From Helicobacter heilmannii (lineage in GTDB: Bacteria; Campylobacterota; Campylobacteria; Campylobacterales; Helicobacteraceae), in assembly GCF_001283065.1 (NCBI RefSeq), contig NZ_CDMK01000001.1, forward strand, positions 339,474 to 385,454: a DNA stretch of 45,981 bases, read 5' to 3'. This document shows, piece after piece, positions 27,432 through 36,920 of the stretch; position 1 is the stretch's first letter, and each line of letters begins with the position of its first letter. The position numbers and the translations under genes were made by a program. The notes under the pieces are model-generated. The model searched no databases. It saw nothing but the letters and a program-made list of their open reading frames with translations, and had not been told where the DNA came from.

Positions 27432-28766
27432 ATGGTGTTTGGCACAGATGGGGTGCGGGGCAAGGCAGGGGTGGAGATCACGCCCATGTTTGTGATGCGG
27501 CTTGGCATTGCCGCCGGGCTTTATTTTAAAGGGCAAGCCACGAGCAATAGAATTTTAGTGGGTAAGGACACGCGCAAGAGCGGGTATATGATTGAAAACG
27601 CCCTTGTGAGTGCTCTAACTTCTGTGGGCTATGATGTGATGCAAATTGGGCCCATGCCCACGCCTGCCATCGCCTTTTTAACTGAGAACATGCGCTGCGA
27701 TGCGGGAGTGATGATTAGCGCGAGCCACAACCCCTTTGAGGACAATGGCATTAAGTTTTTCGACCGCTTTGGCGACAAACTCCAAAAACAGAGCGAAGAA
27801 GAGATTGAAAAAATCTTTAACGACACTGGGCGGCTAGAGGGCAGTTGCCAGTGTGGAGTGGCGATTGGCAGCTCTAAGCGCATCGATGATGTGATCGGGC
27901 GTTATATCGTGCATTTGAAAAACTCCTTTCCTAAGCATTTAAGTTTGCAGGGCATGCGCATCGTCATCGACACGGCAAACGGGGCGGGCTATAAGGTCGC
28001 TCCCATTGTCTTTAGTGAACTAGGGGCAGATGTGATTGTGATCCACGATGAGCCCAGCGGGAGCAACATCAATGCCCAGTGCGGTGCGCTCTACCCCTTA
28101 GAGCTTAGTCAAGAGGTCAAGCGCTACCGCGCGGATTTAGGCATCGCCTTAGATGGGGACGCAGATCGGCTGGTGGTGGTGGATAATTTGGGCGAAGTGG
28201 TGCACGGGGATAAACTCATTGGGGTCTTAGCCACCTACCAGCAACAACAAGCCAAGCTGGCGCATAACCAAATTGTCGTAACCACCATGAGCAACTTAGC
28301 CCTGCAAGCCTATTTAGAAAAGCAACACATCGGCTTGGTGCGCTGCGGGGTGGGTGATAAGTTGGTGCGTAAAAGCATGCAAGAGCACCACATCAACTTT
28401 GGGGGGGAGCAAAGCGGGCACATCATCTTTGGCGATTACGGCAAAACGGGCGATGGGATCATGAGCGCGCTGCAGGTGGCTGCTTGTGTGCTGGAGAACA
28501 ACAAACCCAGCAGCGAGGTGCTAAGCCCTTTTGAACTGCATCCGCAAATCCTAGAAAATGTGCGCGTCAAGCATAAAAAACCCCTAGAGAACATCCCCGG
28601 CTTTGAGGATTTATTAAAGAGCCTCGAGCAAGAGGGCTTGCGCCATTTGATCCGCTACTCAGGCACGGAAAACATCTTACGCATTCTGCTAGAGGGCAAG
28701 CAACAAGCCTTGTTAGAAAAGCGCGCCCAAGAGTTGCAGGCGTTTTTTAAAGAGCATTTGAATTGA
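27432..28766 (+). CDS. glmM: Phosphoglucosamine mutase
   Basis: GlmM converts glucosamine-6-phosphate to glucosamine-1-phosphate for UDP-GlcNAc and wall synthesis. The protein has about 444 residues. The phosphoserine loop is [13 protein letters not shown] near residue 98, the metal loop is [10 protein letters not shown] near 240, and the phosphate-binding loop [11 protein letters not shown] is at the end. ATG 27432 ([10 protein letters not shown]) matches the usual family N-terminus; an in-frame ATG at 27420 would add four residues. The end overlaps lspA (TTGA). Confidence 0.95.
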   Translation: MVFGTDGVRGKAGVEITPMFVMRLGIAAGLYFKGQATSNRILVGKDTRKSGYMIENALVSALTSVGYDVMQIGPMPTPAIAFLTENMRCDAGVMISASHNPFEDNGIKFFDRFGDKLQKQSEEEIEKIFNDTGRLEGSCQCGVAIGSSKRIDDVIGRYIVHLKNSFPKHLSLQGMRIVIDTANGAGYKVAPIVFSELGADVIVIHDEPSGSNINAQCGALYPLELSQEVKRYRADLGIALDGDADRLVVVDNLGEVVHGDKLIGVLATYQQQQAKLAHNQIVVTTMSNLALQAYLEKQHIGLVRCGVGDKLVRKSMQEHHINFGGEQSGHIIFGDYGKTGDGIMSALQVAACVLENNKPSSEVLSPFELHPQILENVRVKHKKPLENIPGFEDLLKSLEQEGLRHLIRYSGTENILRILLEGKQQALLEKRAQELQAFFKEHLN

Positions 28767-29215
28767 CCCCCGCCTTGAAATTTGGGCTTGCCTTTGGGCT
28801 AGCTGTGATCGCCGATCAAATCGTGAAACAATTTATTTTGCATGGCGTGCGCTATGAGGGCCCCGTGATCTCTATCGTACTTGCTTACAACGAAGGTGTG
28901 GCGTTTTCTATGTTGCACTTTTTAGGGGCGTGGCTGAAGTATTTACAAGTGGTGTTGCTGGCAGGGCTTGGGGTGCTTTTATGGCGGCAAAAGGCGTTGT
29001 TTCAAGAAAACGCCTTGCCCTTTGGGCTCGTCTTGGGGGCGGGGGCTTCGAATGTGCTCGATCGCTTCGTGCATGGGCATGTGATCGATTATGTTTATTG
29101 GCACTATAAATTTGACTTTGCGATTTTTAACCTTGCTGATGTGTTGATCGATGTGGGCGTGGGGTTACTCATCTTAAAGAGTTTTAAGGCAAAAGACAAG
29201 CAAAGTAAGGTATAA
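28763..29215 (+). CDS. lspA: Lipoprotein signal peptidase II
   Basis: This aspartic protease of the inner membrane cleaves prolipoprotein signal peptides. The 150-residue protein has four predicted membrane helices. The two catalytic Asp residues lie in [11 protein letters not shown] and [11 protein letters not shown]. The start is TTG 28763, overlapping the glmM TGA, so expression depends on glmM translation. In H. pylori ureA follows lspA, but here tRNA-Val follows directly. Confidence 0.93.
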   Translation: MTPALKFGLAFGLAVIADQIVKQFILHGVRYEGPVISIVLAYNEGVAFSMLHFLGAWLKYLQVVLLAGLGVLLWRQKALFQENALPFGLVLGAGASNVLDRFVHGHVIDYVYWHYKFDFAIFNLADVLIDVGVGLLILKSFKAKDKQSKV

Positions 29216-29216
29216 T
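29211..29216 (+). promoter_or_regulatory. -10 box of tRNA-Val
   Basis: GGTATAATG gives a perfect TATAAT overlapping the lspA stop codon (29213-29215), 47 bases upstream of the mature tRNA-Val end. It closely resembles the csd4 -10 context. Confidence 0.6.
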
Positions 29217-29263
29217 GCCGTTTTCATTAGAAAAGCCCTTTTCAATAATTCCTACGGGGTTGT

Positions 29264-29339
29264 GGTCGCGTAGCTCAGTTGGTAGAGCACTACCTTGACA
29301 TGGTAGTGGCCGTTGGTTCGAGTCCAATCGTGGCCACCA
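29264..29339 (+). tRNA. tRNA-Val (GAC)
   Basis: A full cloverleaf forms with acceptor arms GGTCGCG and CGTGGCC and an encoded CCA at 29337-29339. The anticodon loop TTGACAT gives GAC for Val, and the T-arm contains GGTTCGAGTCC. Confidence 0.97.
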
Positions 29340-29356
29340 TTTTAAACTTTTTAACC

Positions 29357-29821
29357 TCACCTTTTGAATAAACGCATTTGGTAGCTGAGTGCCCTTTGGC
29401 TCTCAGCGTCTAAGCTGTAGCGTTTATCGTAGGCGTTTTGCACGGCGATTTTTAAAATGTCTTTTTGGTCTTGATACATGTCATCATCCCAAATGTCTAG
29501 CACAATTTGGTAAAGTTGAATATTCTGCACCAAGAGCTCAAACACGCGCATGCGGTCTTTCAAATATAAATGCTCATCTGTGGCGTAGTCGGCGACATTG
29601 ACACAAATACGATCAAACACCCAAGCCACCGAACACCCGTTCACTATACCTTCTAGGTAGTCTTTTACCTTCTCTAATTGTGCTTGTAAATTGCACCGAT
29701 CCGAAAAGAGCAACACCGATAAAATCAAGATATAGATGTTGAGCCGTTTGCCCAAGGAACGGGTTTTCCATTTGATGATCCACTTTTTGACCTTAGATAT
29801 TTCTTCGATTTGTGTTTGCAT
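29357..29821 (-). CDS. Hypothetical protein with one membrane segment
   Basis: The 154-residue frame begins MQTQIEEISKVKKW and includes a short hydrophobic segment (NIYILILSVLLFS, about 29-41), then a long charged helical region ending in basic residues. A purine-rich AAAAAGGGCAG precedes ATG 29821. I do not recognise the family. It sits between tRNA-Val and the divergent mscS-like operon. The lack of other long frames here and normal codon use support a real gene. Confidence 0.5.
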   Translation of the reverse strand: MQTQIEEISKVKKWIIKWKTRSLGKRLNIYILILSVLLFSDRCNLQAQLEKVKDYLEGIVNGCSVAWVFDRICVNVADYATDEHLYLKDRMRVFELLVQNIQLYQIVLDIWDDDMYQDQKDILKIAVQNAYDKRYSLDAESQRALSYQMRLFKR

Positions 29822-29932
29822 ATACTGCCCTTTTTACTTATTGTAGCACTTTACTGTTAGACTTTAGCAACATAGCTAAAGTGTGGGTTTCTTGTGTTAG
29901 ACTATGTTTTTAGTTTACTGTATGGGGGTTGT

Positions 29933-31531
29933 GTGTTTAGGGTGTTGTGGGTGTTGTGGACTTGTGTTGGTTTAATTTTAGCACAAGAGAGCACACAAAT
30001 CCAACGCTTGCAAGAACAAGCCACGCATTTAGAGCACAAGATCCGAACAAGCGATAACATTTGGTTAAAAAAGTTTAGCAATTTCGAGAGTTATGAGCAG
30101 ATTTATGAAGAGATTCAAGCCATCCAACGCCAAATCAAAACCCTTAAAAACAAAAAGAACAGCGACACCTTGAAAATCAGCACCTTAAACCACACCTTAA
30201 AAGCCCTCAAATACCAAGAGGAATTGCTTGAAGAATATAAAATGAATCCCTTTAAAGAGTTGGTGGAAAAGCCCAACATCGCCAATATCCCAAGCATCAC
30301 CAACCCCATTGCCATCGTTACGGGGATTTCCTTTATCAAGCAGATCAAAGCCAAGTACACCACCATGAAGCACCACAAAAAGAGCTTACACGAAGTACTG
30401 GACTTGATTAATCAAGAATTAGAGGTGCTGACACAGCTGGAGAAGTTACAAAGAGAAAGTGGGCAAGAGGAAGAGCACCTAGCCAAGAAAATCTACCAAG
30501 AGCAGGTTAAAAAGATCGAATTGCAAGGGGCGCAAAACCTCTTAAAAACGAGCATGGATGTCTATCTCAAGGACATTGACGAGGTGGAGTCCAACATCAA
30601 ATCCCAAATCAAAGACCAAATCTTTAAATTAATTTATGTCGCACTGATCGCTCTTGTCAGTATTTTTTTGGCGTGGGTGCTCAAAGTCATTAGCCATAAA
30701 TACATCCACAGCAATGAGCGCGCCTACACGATCAACAAGGCGATCAACTTTGTCAATGCCAATGTGGTGGTGTTGATTTTTCTTTTTGCTTACTTGGAAA
30801 ATGTGTCCTACCTTGTAACGGTGTTAGGCTTTGCCAGTGCCGGTATTGCCATCGCCATGCGCGATTTGTTCATGAGCGTGCTAGGGTGGTTTATGATCCT
30901 CATTGAGGGCAATATCCATGTGGGTGATCGCGTGAAGGTGACCAAAGACGGGCACGCTTATGTGGGTGATGTGCTCGACATCTCCGCGCTCTACACCACC
31001 ATCCTAGAGGATGTTACACTCACCAGCTATAAAAACAACGAGTGCCGGGCGGGGCGGATCATCTTTGTCCCCAACAACTACATCTTTAGCAATTTGCTTT
31101 GCAATTACAGCCACTTTGGCATGAAAACCGTTTGGGATGGGATCGTCTTTTGTGTAACCTTTGACTCAAATTACAAAAAAGCCATGCAAATTGCCCTAGA
31201 CATCGCCAACACCCAAGCCAAGCAATACACCGAAATGACCTACAAACAAATGAACAACATGCGCACCAAATACTCCCTACGCAACACCAGTGCCAACCCA
31301 CGGGTGTTTATGGTGCTCGAGCAAGAGGGCATCCACATCAGCGTGTGGTACCAAACCAACTCTTACGCTACGCTTGCACTCAAATCTAAGATTTCTAGTG
31401 ATATTATCGAGGCACTTTTAAAAGAACCAGACATTTTCATCGCCTATAGCACGACTAAATTCGTGCAAAGTGCGGGCGATGGGTTTGGGAACAAAAACAG
31501 CGTGTTTGAGAGCAAGGAATTACGCCTATGA
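29933..31531 (+). CDS. MscS-family mechanosensitive channel
   Basis: The protein (about 530 residues) opens with a signal-like segment (LWVLWTCVGLILA) and a long periplasmic coiled coil. Near residue 230 membrane helices begin, leading into the MscS pore helix (GFASAGIAIAMRDLFMSVLG) and the cytosolic beta domain (GNIHVGDRVKV). It probably releases solutes on hypo-osmotic shock. GTG 29933 places the hydrophobic segment at the N-terminus; GTG 29894 and GTG 29942 are alternatives. Its stop overlaps mtaB (ATGA), so it leads the mtaB-ftsH-like-bioV operon. Confidence 0.8.
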   Translation: MFRVLWVLWTCVGLILAQESTQIQRLQEQATHLEHKIRTSDNIWLKKFSNFESYEQIYEEIQAIQRQIKTLKNKKNSDTLKISTLNHTLKALKYQEELLEEYKMNPFKELVEKPNIANIPSITNPIAIVTGISFIKQIKAKYTTMKHHKKSLHEVLDLINQELEVLTQLEKLQRESGQEEEHLAKKIYQEQVKKIELQGAQNLLKTSMDVYLKDIDEVESNIKSQIKDQIFKLIYVALIALVSIFLAWVLKVISHKYIHSNERAYTINKAINFVNANVVVLIFLFAYLENVSYLVTVLGFASAGIAIAMRDLFMSVLGWFMILIEGNIHVGDRVKVTKDGHAYVGDVLDISALYTTILEDVTLTSYKNNECRAGRIIFVPNNYIFSNLLCNYSHFGMKTVWDGIVFCVTFDSNYKKAMQIALDIANTQAKQYTEMTYKQMNNMRTKYSLRNTSANPRVFMVLEQEGIHISVWYQTNSYATLALKSKISSDIIEALLKEPDIFIAYSTTKFVQSAGDGFGNKNSVFESKELRL

Positions 31532-32775
31532 AACAAAAAGTTTATTTTAAAACCTTTGGTTGCCGCACCAATTTATTCGATACACAAGTCATGCTTGCGC
31601 ATTTAAAGGACTTTGAGCGCACCACAAGCGAGGATTTGGCCGACATTGTGGTTTTGAACTCTTGCACGGTCACCAATGACGCGGATTACAGCGCACGGGC
31701 GTATGCCAAGAAAATGCATGCTTTAGATAAAAAAGTCTATTTCACCGGTTGCGGGGCGAATAAAGAGGGGCGCAAACTCTTAGAGGCAAAGCAGGTGAGC
31801 GGGGTGTTCGGGCACGATCACAAAACCCAAATCAACCACCTTTTGCATCAAGAGGGGTTTTTTTACGAGGACAAGCAAGAAGAGCTAGAGGGCACGCTGT
31901 TAAAAAGCTTCGTGGGTAAGACCCGCGCCTTTGTCAAAATCCAAGAGGGTTGCGATTTTAAATGCAGTTATTGCATCATCCCCCAAGTTCGGGGCAAGTC
32001 GCGCAGTTTAGACAGAACCCACATTTTAAAGCAAATTCATTTATTGGCAGATAGCGGGGTTTTGGAGATGGTTTTGACGGGTACCAATGTGGGCAGCTAT
32101 GGATTAGACAAAGGCGATAGCCTAGCCAAGCTCATAAAAGAGATCGCTAAAACCCCCATCAAGCGGGTGCGCATTGGCAGCCTAGAGCCCGCCCAAATGG
32201 ATGGAGAGTTTTTAGAGCTGCTAGATCACCCCATTTTAGAAAAGCATTTACACATCGCCCTGCAGCACAGCCACGACACCATGCTGCGCTGGATGCGCCG
32301 GCGCAACCGCACACACAGCGATTTGACCCTTTTACAAAAAGTCGCTTCTAAGGGCTTTGCCATTGGCACGGATTTTATCGTGGGCCACCCGCATGAAGAC
32401 GAAAATATTTGGCAAGAGGCACTAGAAAACTTTAAACAACTCCCCCTAACCCATATCCACCCCTTCATCTACAGCATGCGTGATGGCACACCCTCAAGCA
32501 AAATGCCCCATCACATCAATGGCCGCGTTGCCAAAGCCCGCTTAAAACAAATTAAAGAACGGGTGCAAGAAAATAATTTTAACTTTAGGCAGGCTTTAAA
32601 AGCGCAGGGCGTGGCATTAGAGGTGCTCGTGGAGGGGCTTAAGGGGGGGGTGTATGTGGGGCATGACCAGTTTTTTAACCCCGTGCGCTTAAATTCAAAA
32701 GAGGATTTGCGCGGGCGGTGGGTGGTTTTAAACGATTACGAGGTGGAGCGTGATGCCAACATTGCGGCGGTATAA
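31528..32775 (+). CDS. mtaB: tRNA t6A37 methylthiotransferase MtaB
   Basis: This radical-SAM enzyme adds a methylthio group to t6A at position 37 of ANN-decoding tRNAs. The 415-residue protein has the N-terminal cluster cysteines in FKTFGCRTN, VVLNSCTVTN and YFTGCGANKEG, and the radical-SAM CxxxCxxC in EGCDFKCSYC near residue 139-148. A GTNVGSYG block follows, and the C-terminal end is TRAM-like. A G8 run at 32643-32650 lies inside the coding region. The gene overlaps the mscS-like gene by four bases and the FtsH-like gene by 23 bases. Confidence 0.88.
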   Translation: MKQKVYFKTFGCRTNLFDTQVMLAHLKDFERTTSEDLADIVVLNSCTVTNDADYSARAYAKKMHALDKKVYFTGCGANKEGRKLLEAKQVSGVFGHDHKTQINHLLHQEGFFYEDKQEELEGTLLKSFVGKTRAFVKIQEGCDFKCSYCIIPQVRGKSRSLDRTHILKQIHLLADSGVLEMVLTGTNVGSYGLDKGDSLAKLIKEIAKTPIKRVRIGSLEPAQMDGEFLELLDHPILEKHLHIALQHSHDTMLRWMRRRNRTHSDLTLLQKVASKGFAIGTDFIVGHPHEDENIWQEALENFKQLPLTHIHPFIYSMRDGTPSSKMPHHINGRVAKARLKQIKERVQENNFNFRQALKAQGVALEVLVEGLKGGVYVGHDQFFNPVRLNSKEDLRGRWVVLNDYEVERDANIAAV

Positions 32776-34414
32776 AAAGGCGATCATCGGCGGCCTTGCG
32801 CTCTTGGTGGGGGTGGTCTTTGTAGTGTTTCTCTTCTTTAGAGAGCCCACAAGGCTGGTGAGCATCCAAGATTTCAACGCCCTGCTGCGCAGCGAGAAAA
32901 TCCAAAGCATCAAGATCGACAGCCGCTACATTTACCTAAAAACCCGCTTTAAGGTGTACAAAACCGCCCGGCTAGGTTGGACGGACTCCATGCAATTTCC
33001 CACGAACATCCCCATTGAGGTGCTATCTGAGGACAACACCACGCAACAACTCTTAGACATGGTGATCATCTTCTTCTTTTTGGTGCTCTTGGCGGTGATT
33101 TTGCGCTTGGCATGGAGCAAAAAGGCACTGTTGCAACCCTCCATAGATGCCGCCCAAGCGCGCCCAAGCGCGCCCATGCCCACCCTACATGCTACGCTTC
33201 CCAGCGTGCGTTTCAAAGATGTGGCCGGCACGAAAGAGGTGAAAGAGGAATTGTATGAAATTGTGGATTACTTGAAAAACCCTAAAAAATACCAGGATTT
33301 AAAAATCAAGTTGCCTAAGGGGGTATTGCTGGTAGGTCCCCCGGGAGTGGGTAAGACGATGATCGCCAAAGCCCTAGCTGCGGAGGCGAAAGTGCCCTTT
33401 TTTTACCACAGCGGGAGCGCGTTTGTACAAATTTATGTGGGCGTGGGGGCTAAGCGGGTGCGCGAGCTCTTTGCCAAGGCCAAGGCCTTTAGCCCCTCCA
33501 TTGTTTTCATTGATGAGATCGATGCGGTGGGCAAGGCTAGGGGACACCAGCGCAACGATGAAAGAGAGGCCACGCTCAATCAGCTTTTAACCGAGATGGA
33601 CGGCTTTGAGGAAAGCTCTCAGGTGATCGTGATCGGGGCTACGAATAAAATTGATGTGATGGACGAGGCACTTTTAAGGAGCGGGCGCTTTGATCGGCGC
33701 ATTTTTATCTCTCTGCCCGACTTAGAGGAGCGTATACAGATTTTAGAGTCTTATTTGCAGGACAAGCAACACAATTTAGATTGTTTGGAGGTGGCAAAAA
33801 TTTGCGTGGGTTTTAGCGGGGCGATGCTCTCTTCTTTAGTCAATGAAAGCGCACTCAATGCCCTAAGGCGCAACGCGGCACAGATCAGCATGAAAGACAT
33901 TTTAGAGGTCAAAGACAAAATCGCCTTTGGTAAAAAGAAAAATGTAACCTTGAGCGAGCAAGAAAAGAATTTATACGCCCTGTATCAAAGCGCAAAGGCT
34001 CTTAGCGCGTATTGGCTGGAAGTGGAATTTGATAAGGTGCTCTTGGTGGGGGAGTTTTTGGTAGCAAGCGATCGGCGGATTTTAAGCAAGAGCGAGATGA
34101 ACAACAGCATTAAGGTGCATTTGAGTGGGATGATTGTGCTGGACTTATTCTTTAAAGAGAGCTACACTTTGGCTAAAGATGACTTAAAGCACGCCCTAGA
34201 AACCGCTAAAAAGATGTGCGAAGAGTATGGCATGGGGCATAAGTTTATCGGGGATCGAAGCGATGTGGAGGCACTCTTAAGTGCGCTTTATACGGAGCAA
34301 AGGGAGTTTTTAGGCAATTTTAAAGCCCAAGTGCAGGCGATGGCGCAGGCTTTACTGGATAAAGAGAAGCTGAGCAAAACCCAGATCCAAGAGATTTTGC
34401 GCTCGTTTGTGTGA
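32753..34414 (+). CDS. FtsH-like membrane AAA ATPase lacking the protease zinc motif
   Basis: The 553-residue protein has two N-terminal membrane helices around a small periplasmic domain and a complete AAA module: Walker A GPPGVGKTM near 196, pore motif FVQIYVGVGAKR, Walker B IVFIDEIDAVGKA near 250, and ALLRSGRFDRR. The region that aligns with the M41 protease has LYQSAKALSAYW where FtsH has HEAGH, and no HExxH occurs elsewhere. It therefore looks like an unfoldase or scaffold, not a protease. ATG 32753 follows GGTGGAG; GTG 32750 is next to it. In H. pylori a second FtsH-like gene also follows mtaB. Confidence 0.8.
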   Translation: MPTLRRYKKAIIGGLALLVGVVFVVFLFFREPTRLVSIQDFNALLRSEKIQSIKIDSRYIYLKTRFKVYKTARLGWTDSMQFPTNIPIEVLSEDNTTQQLLDMVIIFFFLVLLAVILRLAWSKKALLQPSIDAAQARPSAPMPTLHATLPSVRFKDVAGTKEVKEELYEIVDYLKNPKKYQDLKIKLPKGVLLVGPPGVGKTMIAKALAAEAKVPFFYHSGSAFVQIYVGVGAKRVRELFAKAKAFSPSIVFIDEIDAVGKARGHQRNDEREATLNQLLTEMDGFEESSQVIVIGATNKIDVMDEALLRSGRFDRRIFISLPDLEERIQILESYLQDKQHNLDCLEVAKICVGFSGAMLSSLVNESALNALRRNAAQISMKDILEVKDKIAFGKKKNVTLSEQEKNLYALYQSAKALSAYWLEVEFDKVLLVGEFLVASDRRILSKSEMNNSIKVHLSGMIVLDLFFKESYTLAKDDLKHALETAKKMCEEYGMGHKFIGDRSDVEALLSALYTEQREFLGNFKAQVQAMAQALLDKEKLSKTQIQEILRSFV

Positions 34415-34947
34415 TGGTTTATTTTAGCGGGTTTGGCTTTAGGGGGGAGCAGAGCTTGTTTTCTTGGATTTTAAAAGATGTGGGGGCGTATGACATTGCC
34501 GGCTTTAGCTATGGCGCGCTTAAAGCCCTAGAGCGCGCCTATGAGAAGGTGAAAGAGAGCCAAAGGGTGCAAAAACTCCTTTTAATTTCGCCCTGCATGC
34601 TCGCATCCAAACCCCCCGCCTTTAAACGGCTGCAAGTTTTAGGCTATAAAAAAGACCCACAGGGCTACATGCACACCTTTTTGAAAAACATCGGTTGGGC
34701 GGATGTGCTCGCTAAAGATCCAAGCTTTAAGAACTGCACGCATTTAGGCAGTGCTAAAGATTTAGAAGAGTTGCTTTATGCTCCCCTAGATGCGCAAAAA
34801 CTTGCCTTTTTACAGGCTGGCGGCGTGCAAATCGAAGTGTTTTTAGGACTGGCTGATCCGCTTTTAGAGCCCAAGGAGGCACTAGAGTTTTTTAAGCCCT
34901 ATGCTTGCGTGTGGCAGTTTAAGGGTGTGGGGCATTTCTTGTGCTAA
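34414..34947 (+). CDS. bioV: Pimeloyl-ACP methyl ester esterase BioV
   Basis: BioV releases pimeloyl-ACP from its methyl ester, closing the pimelate stage of biotin synthesis in Helicobacter, which lacks BioH. The 177-residue alpha/beta-hydrolase begins VYFSGFGFRGE. The nucleophilic Ser is in AGFSYGALKAL near 31-41, the acid in FLGLADPL near 148, and the His in GVGHFLC at the end, consistent with the published catalytic triad. The ATG overlaps the FtsH-like stop (TGATG). It closes the operon; the region after it carries the chemoreceptor promoter. Confidence 0.75.
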   Translation: MVYFSGFGFRGEQSLFSWILKDVGAYDIAGFSYGALKALERAYEKVKESQRVQKLLLISPCMLASKPPAFKRLQVLGYKKDPQGYMHTFLKNIGWADVLAKDPSFKNCTHLGSAKDLEELLYAPLDAQKLAFLQAGGVQIEVFLGLADPLLEPKEALEFFKPYACVWQFKGVGHFLC

Positions 34948-34983
34948 GTCTAATCCCACAATGCAGGTGAATTTGCGTTATGT

Positions 34984-34989
34984 TATAAT
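34984..34989 (+). promoter_or_regulatory. Extended -10 promoter of chemoreceptor gene
   Basis: TGTTATAAT is an extended -10 box 37 bases before the chemoreceptor ATG. A ribosome site GGAGAA lies at 35018-35023. The 79-base gap after bioV and this box argue for a separate transcript. Confidence 0.65.
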
Positions 34990-35026
34990 CAAACTTGCAA
35001 TTTTGTAATACATTTTTGGAGAATCG

Positions 35027-36919
35027 ATGGATTTTGGTGTGAGATTGGGTTTTAAGACAAAAATCGTTTTGGTGTTGGTGGTGTTGCTCGTGTTGGTGTT
35101 TGGTTCCACCATTGTGATCATTGGGGTGAGGATCCGCACCAATTTAACCCAAAAGGCGCAAGATTCGCTCGCCACGAGCACCAATATTTTATCTGCCACG
35201 ATCAAAGAGTGGGACAACAACATCCGCACCGTTTTGCTCCAAACCGCCCACTCCTTTGCAGGCATAGACCTTAAAGACACAGACCAACTTAAGAAAATCA
35301 TCACCTTTGTGCACAACAATTTGACCGCGGCAGACTTGTATGTTGCCTTTGAAAATGGGGTAATCATCAAGCTCAATGGGCACATCCCCGCTGGTTACGA
35401 CCCGAGAGTGCGCACTTGGTACAAAAACGCCAAAGTCAACAACGGCATTTTTGTGTCGCAACCCTATATGGATGCATTCACCAAGAAAATGGTCATAACC
35501 TACTCCATCGCCCTCAAGCAACATGGGGAGTTTAGGGGGGTCGTGGCCGTGGATGAGAATTTGGATAAGTTCCTTGATTCTGTGATCAGTACCTATTTCA
35601 CCAAACAAAGGGTGCATTTGCTAGACGATCAGGGCGTGGTCTTGGGCTCGTCTGTGTATCCCGAGGGGATCAAATACCACGCTGAAGACCCCCAGTTGCG
35701 CCAAAAGATCTTAGGCACTAAGAGCGGTTTCATTGAAAAAGACGGCAAGGAGGGCACGAAGTTTTATGTCTTCAACACCATAGAGGGACTGAATTGGAAG
35801 GTTGTGTCTGTGGTCTTTAAAAAAGATGTATTGAAAGCCCTCAATGAAATCCAAACAATGATGTTTATCATCTCTGTGATCGCGCTCATCTTGATCTCCT
35901 TCATCCTCTTTGGGGTGATTGAGCTCTTGTGCCGCCCGCTCATCCAGCTACGCGATTTGATCGTGCAGTTGGTGTCTGACAATGGAGATTTGACCAAACG
36001 CTTGCATGTTAAAGGTACAGATGAGATTGCCTCGATCTCCTCTAATATCAATCTTTTGCTTGAGAAAATACATGGCATGGTGTCTAAGATCAAGGAGCTA
36101 GGTACCCAGAACCACCACATCGCCAACACCCTTTACACAAGCGTCAACAATGTGGAGCAACACACCCAAGAGAGCAAAGACCTCATCCACACCACCCTAG
36201 AAAGCGGTGATAGCGTCATTGGCAACATTTTAAGGGGAGTGGAAAATGCAGACGCAAACAACAAAAACCTCTTGCAAACAGACAGCACCCTTGAGGAAAT
36301 CCGCCTCCAAATCCAAGCCTTTAGCAAGAATTTGGCAGACAAAGCCAAATTAGGCACGGAGTTTTCTAGCCGCTTGGACCAAACCTCTAAAAACACCGAG
36401 AACATCAAGGCGGTTTTAACACTCATCTCTGACATCGCCGAGCAAACGAATTTACTTGCTCTCAACGCTGCGATCGAGGCGGCTAGGGCTGGCGAGCACG
36501 GCCGGGGCTTTGCGGTGGTGGCCGATGAAGTGCGCAAACTCGCCGAAAAAACGCAACGCAGTTTAACCGAGATCGCCAGCACCATCAACGAAGTGGTGCA
36601 AAGTGTGAGGGCAATCAGCCGCGACCTACACACCAACGCCCAAGACATCTTAAAAACCTCTGAGCTCACCCATTCCTTGCAAGAGATGGTCGATTCAAAT
36701 GTGCAGAACATCCAAGGCGTGATCAGCGCTACAAGCGAGGATGTCAAGGAGTTCAAAGAGATTGCCAACACCACAAAAACGATTGTGCAAAGCATCCAAG
36801 AAATCAACCGTCTAGCACTGCTCAACCACCAAAGTGTGCAAGATGTGGGTAAGGCCAACCAGTCTTTAAATGAAGTGGCTCAAGTGCTCGATCAAGAATT
36901 AGGAAAATTTAAGGTTTAG
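35027..36919 (+). CDS. Methyl-accepting chemotaxis protein with dCache sensor
   Basis: The 630-residue chemoreceptor has a membrane helix at about 12-32, a periplasmic dCache domain to about 275, a second helix near 278-302, HAMP near 303-355, and a cytoplasmic signalling hairpin whose tip includes [20 protein letters not shown] near 468-488. The sensor keeps [11 protein letters not shown] near 125 and [16 protein letters not shown] near 145, which match the amino-acid or small-acid binding pattern of dCache domains. It is similar in plan to H. pylori TlpA and TlpC. The ligand cannot be read directly. No C-terminal CheR-binding pentapeptide is present. Confidence 0.9.
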   Translation: MDFGVRLGFKTKIVLVLVVLLVLVFGSTIVIIGVRIRTNLTQKAQDSLATSTNILSATIKEWDNNIRTVLLQTAHSFAGIDLKDTDQLKKIITFVHNNLTAADLYVAFENGVIIKLNGHIPAGYDPRVRTWYKNAKVNNGIFVSQPYMDAFTKKMVITYSIALKQHGEFRGVVAVDENLDKFLDSVISTYFTKQRVHLLDDQGVVLGSSVYPEGIKYHAEDPQLRQKILGTKSGFIEKDGKEGTKFYVFNTIEGLNWKVVSVVFKKDVLKALNEIQTMMFIISVIALILISFILFGVIELLCRPLIQLRDLIVQLVSDNGDLTKRLHVKGTDEIASISSNINLLLEKIHGMVSKIKELGTQNHHIANTLYTSVNNVEQHTQESKDLIHTTLESGDSVIGNILRGVENADANNKNLLQTDSTLEEIRLQIQAFSKNLADKAKLGTEFSSRLDQTSKNTENIKAVLTLISDIAEQTNLLALNAAIEAARAGEHGRGFAVVADEVRKLAEKTQRSLTEIASTINEVVQSVRAISRDLHTNAQDILKTSELTHSLQEMVDSNVQNIQGVISATSEDVKEFKEIANTTKTIVQSIQEINRLALLNHQSVQDVGKANQSLNEVAQVLDQELGKFKV

Positions 36920-36920
36920 T

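Noticed and set aside
28386-28420. G7 run in glmM as a phase-variation tract
   Set aside because: It encodes the conserved GGEQSG motif in an essential gene, and runs of this length are common here through Gly codons.
36133-36858. 241-codon open frame on the minus strand
   Set aside because: It is antisense to the chemoreceptor signalling domain, has a Ser/Leu-rich composition typical of shadow frames and no ribosome site.
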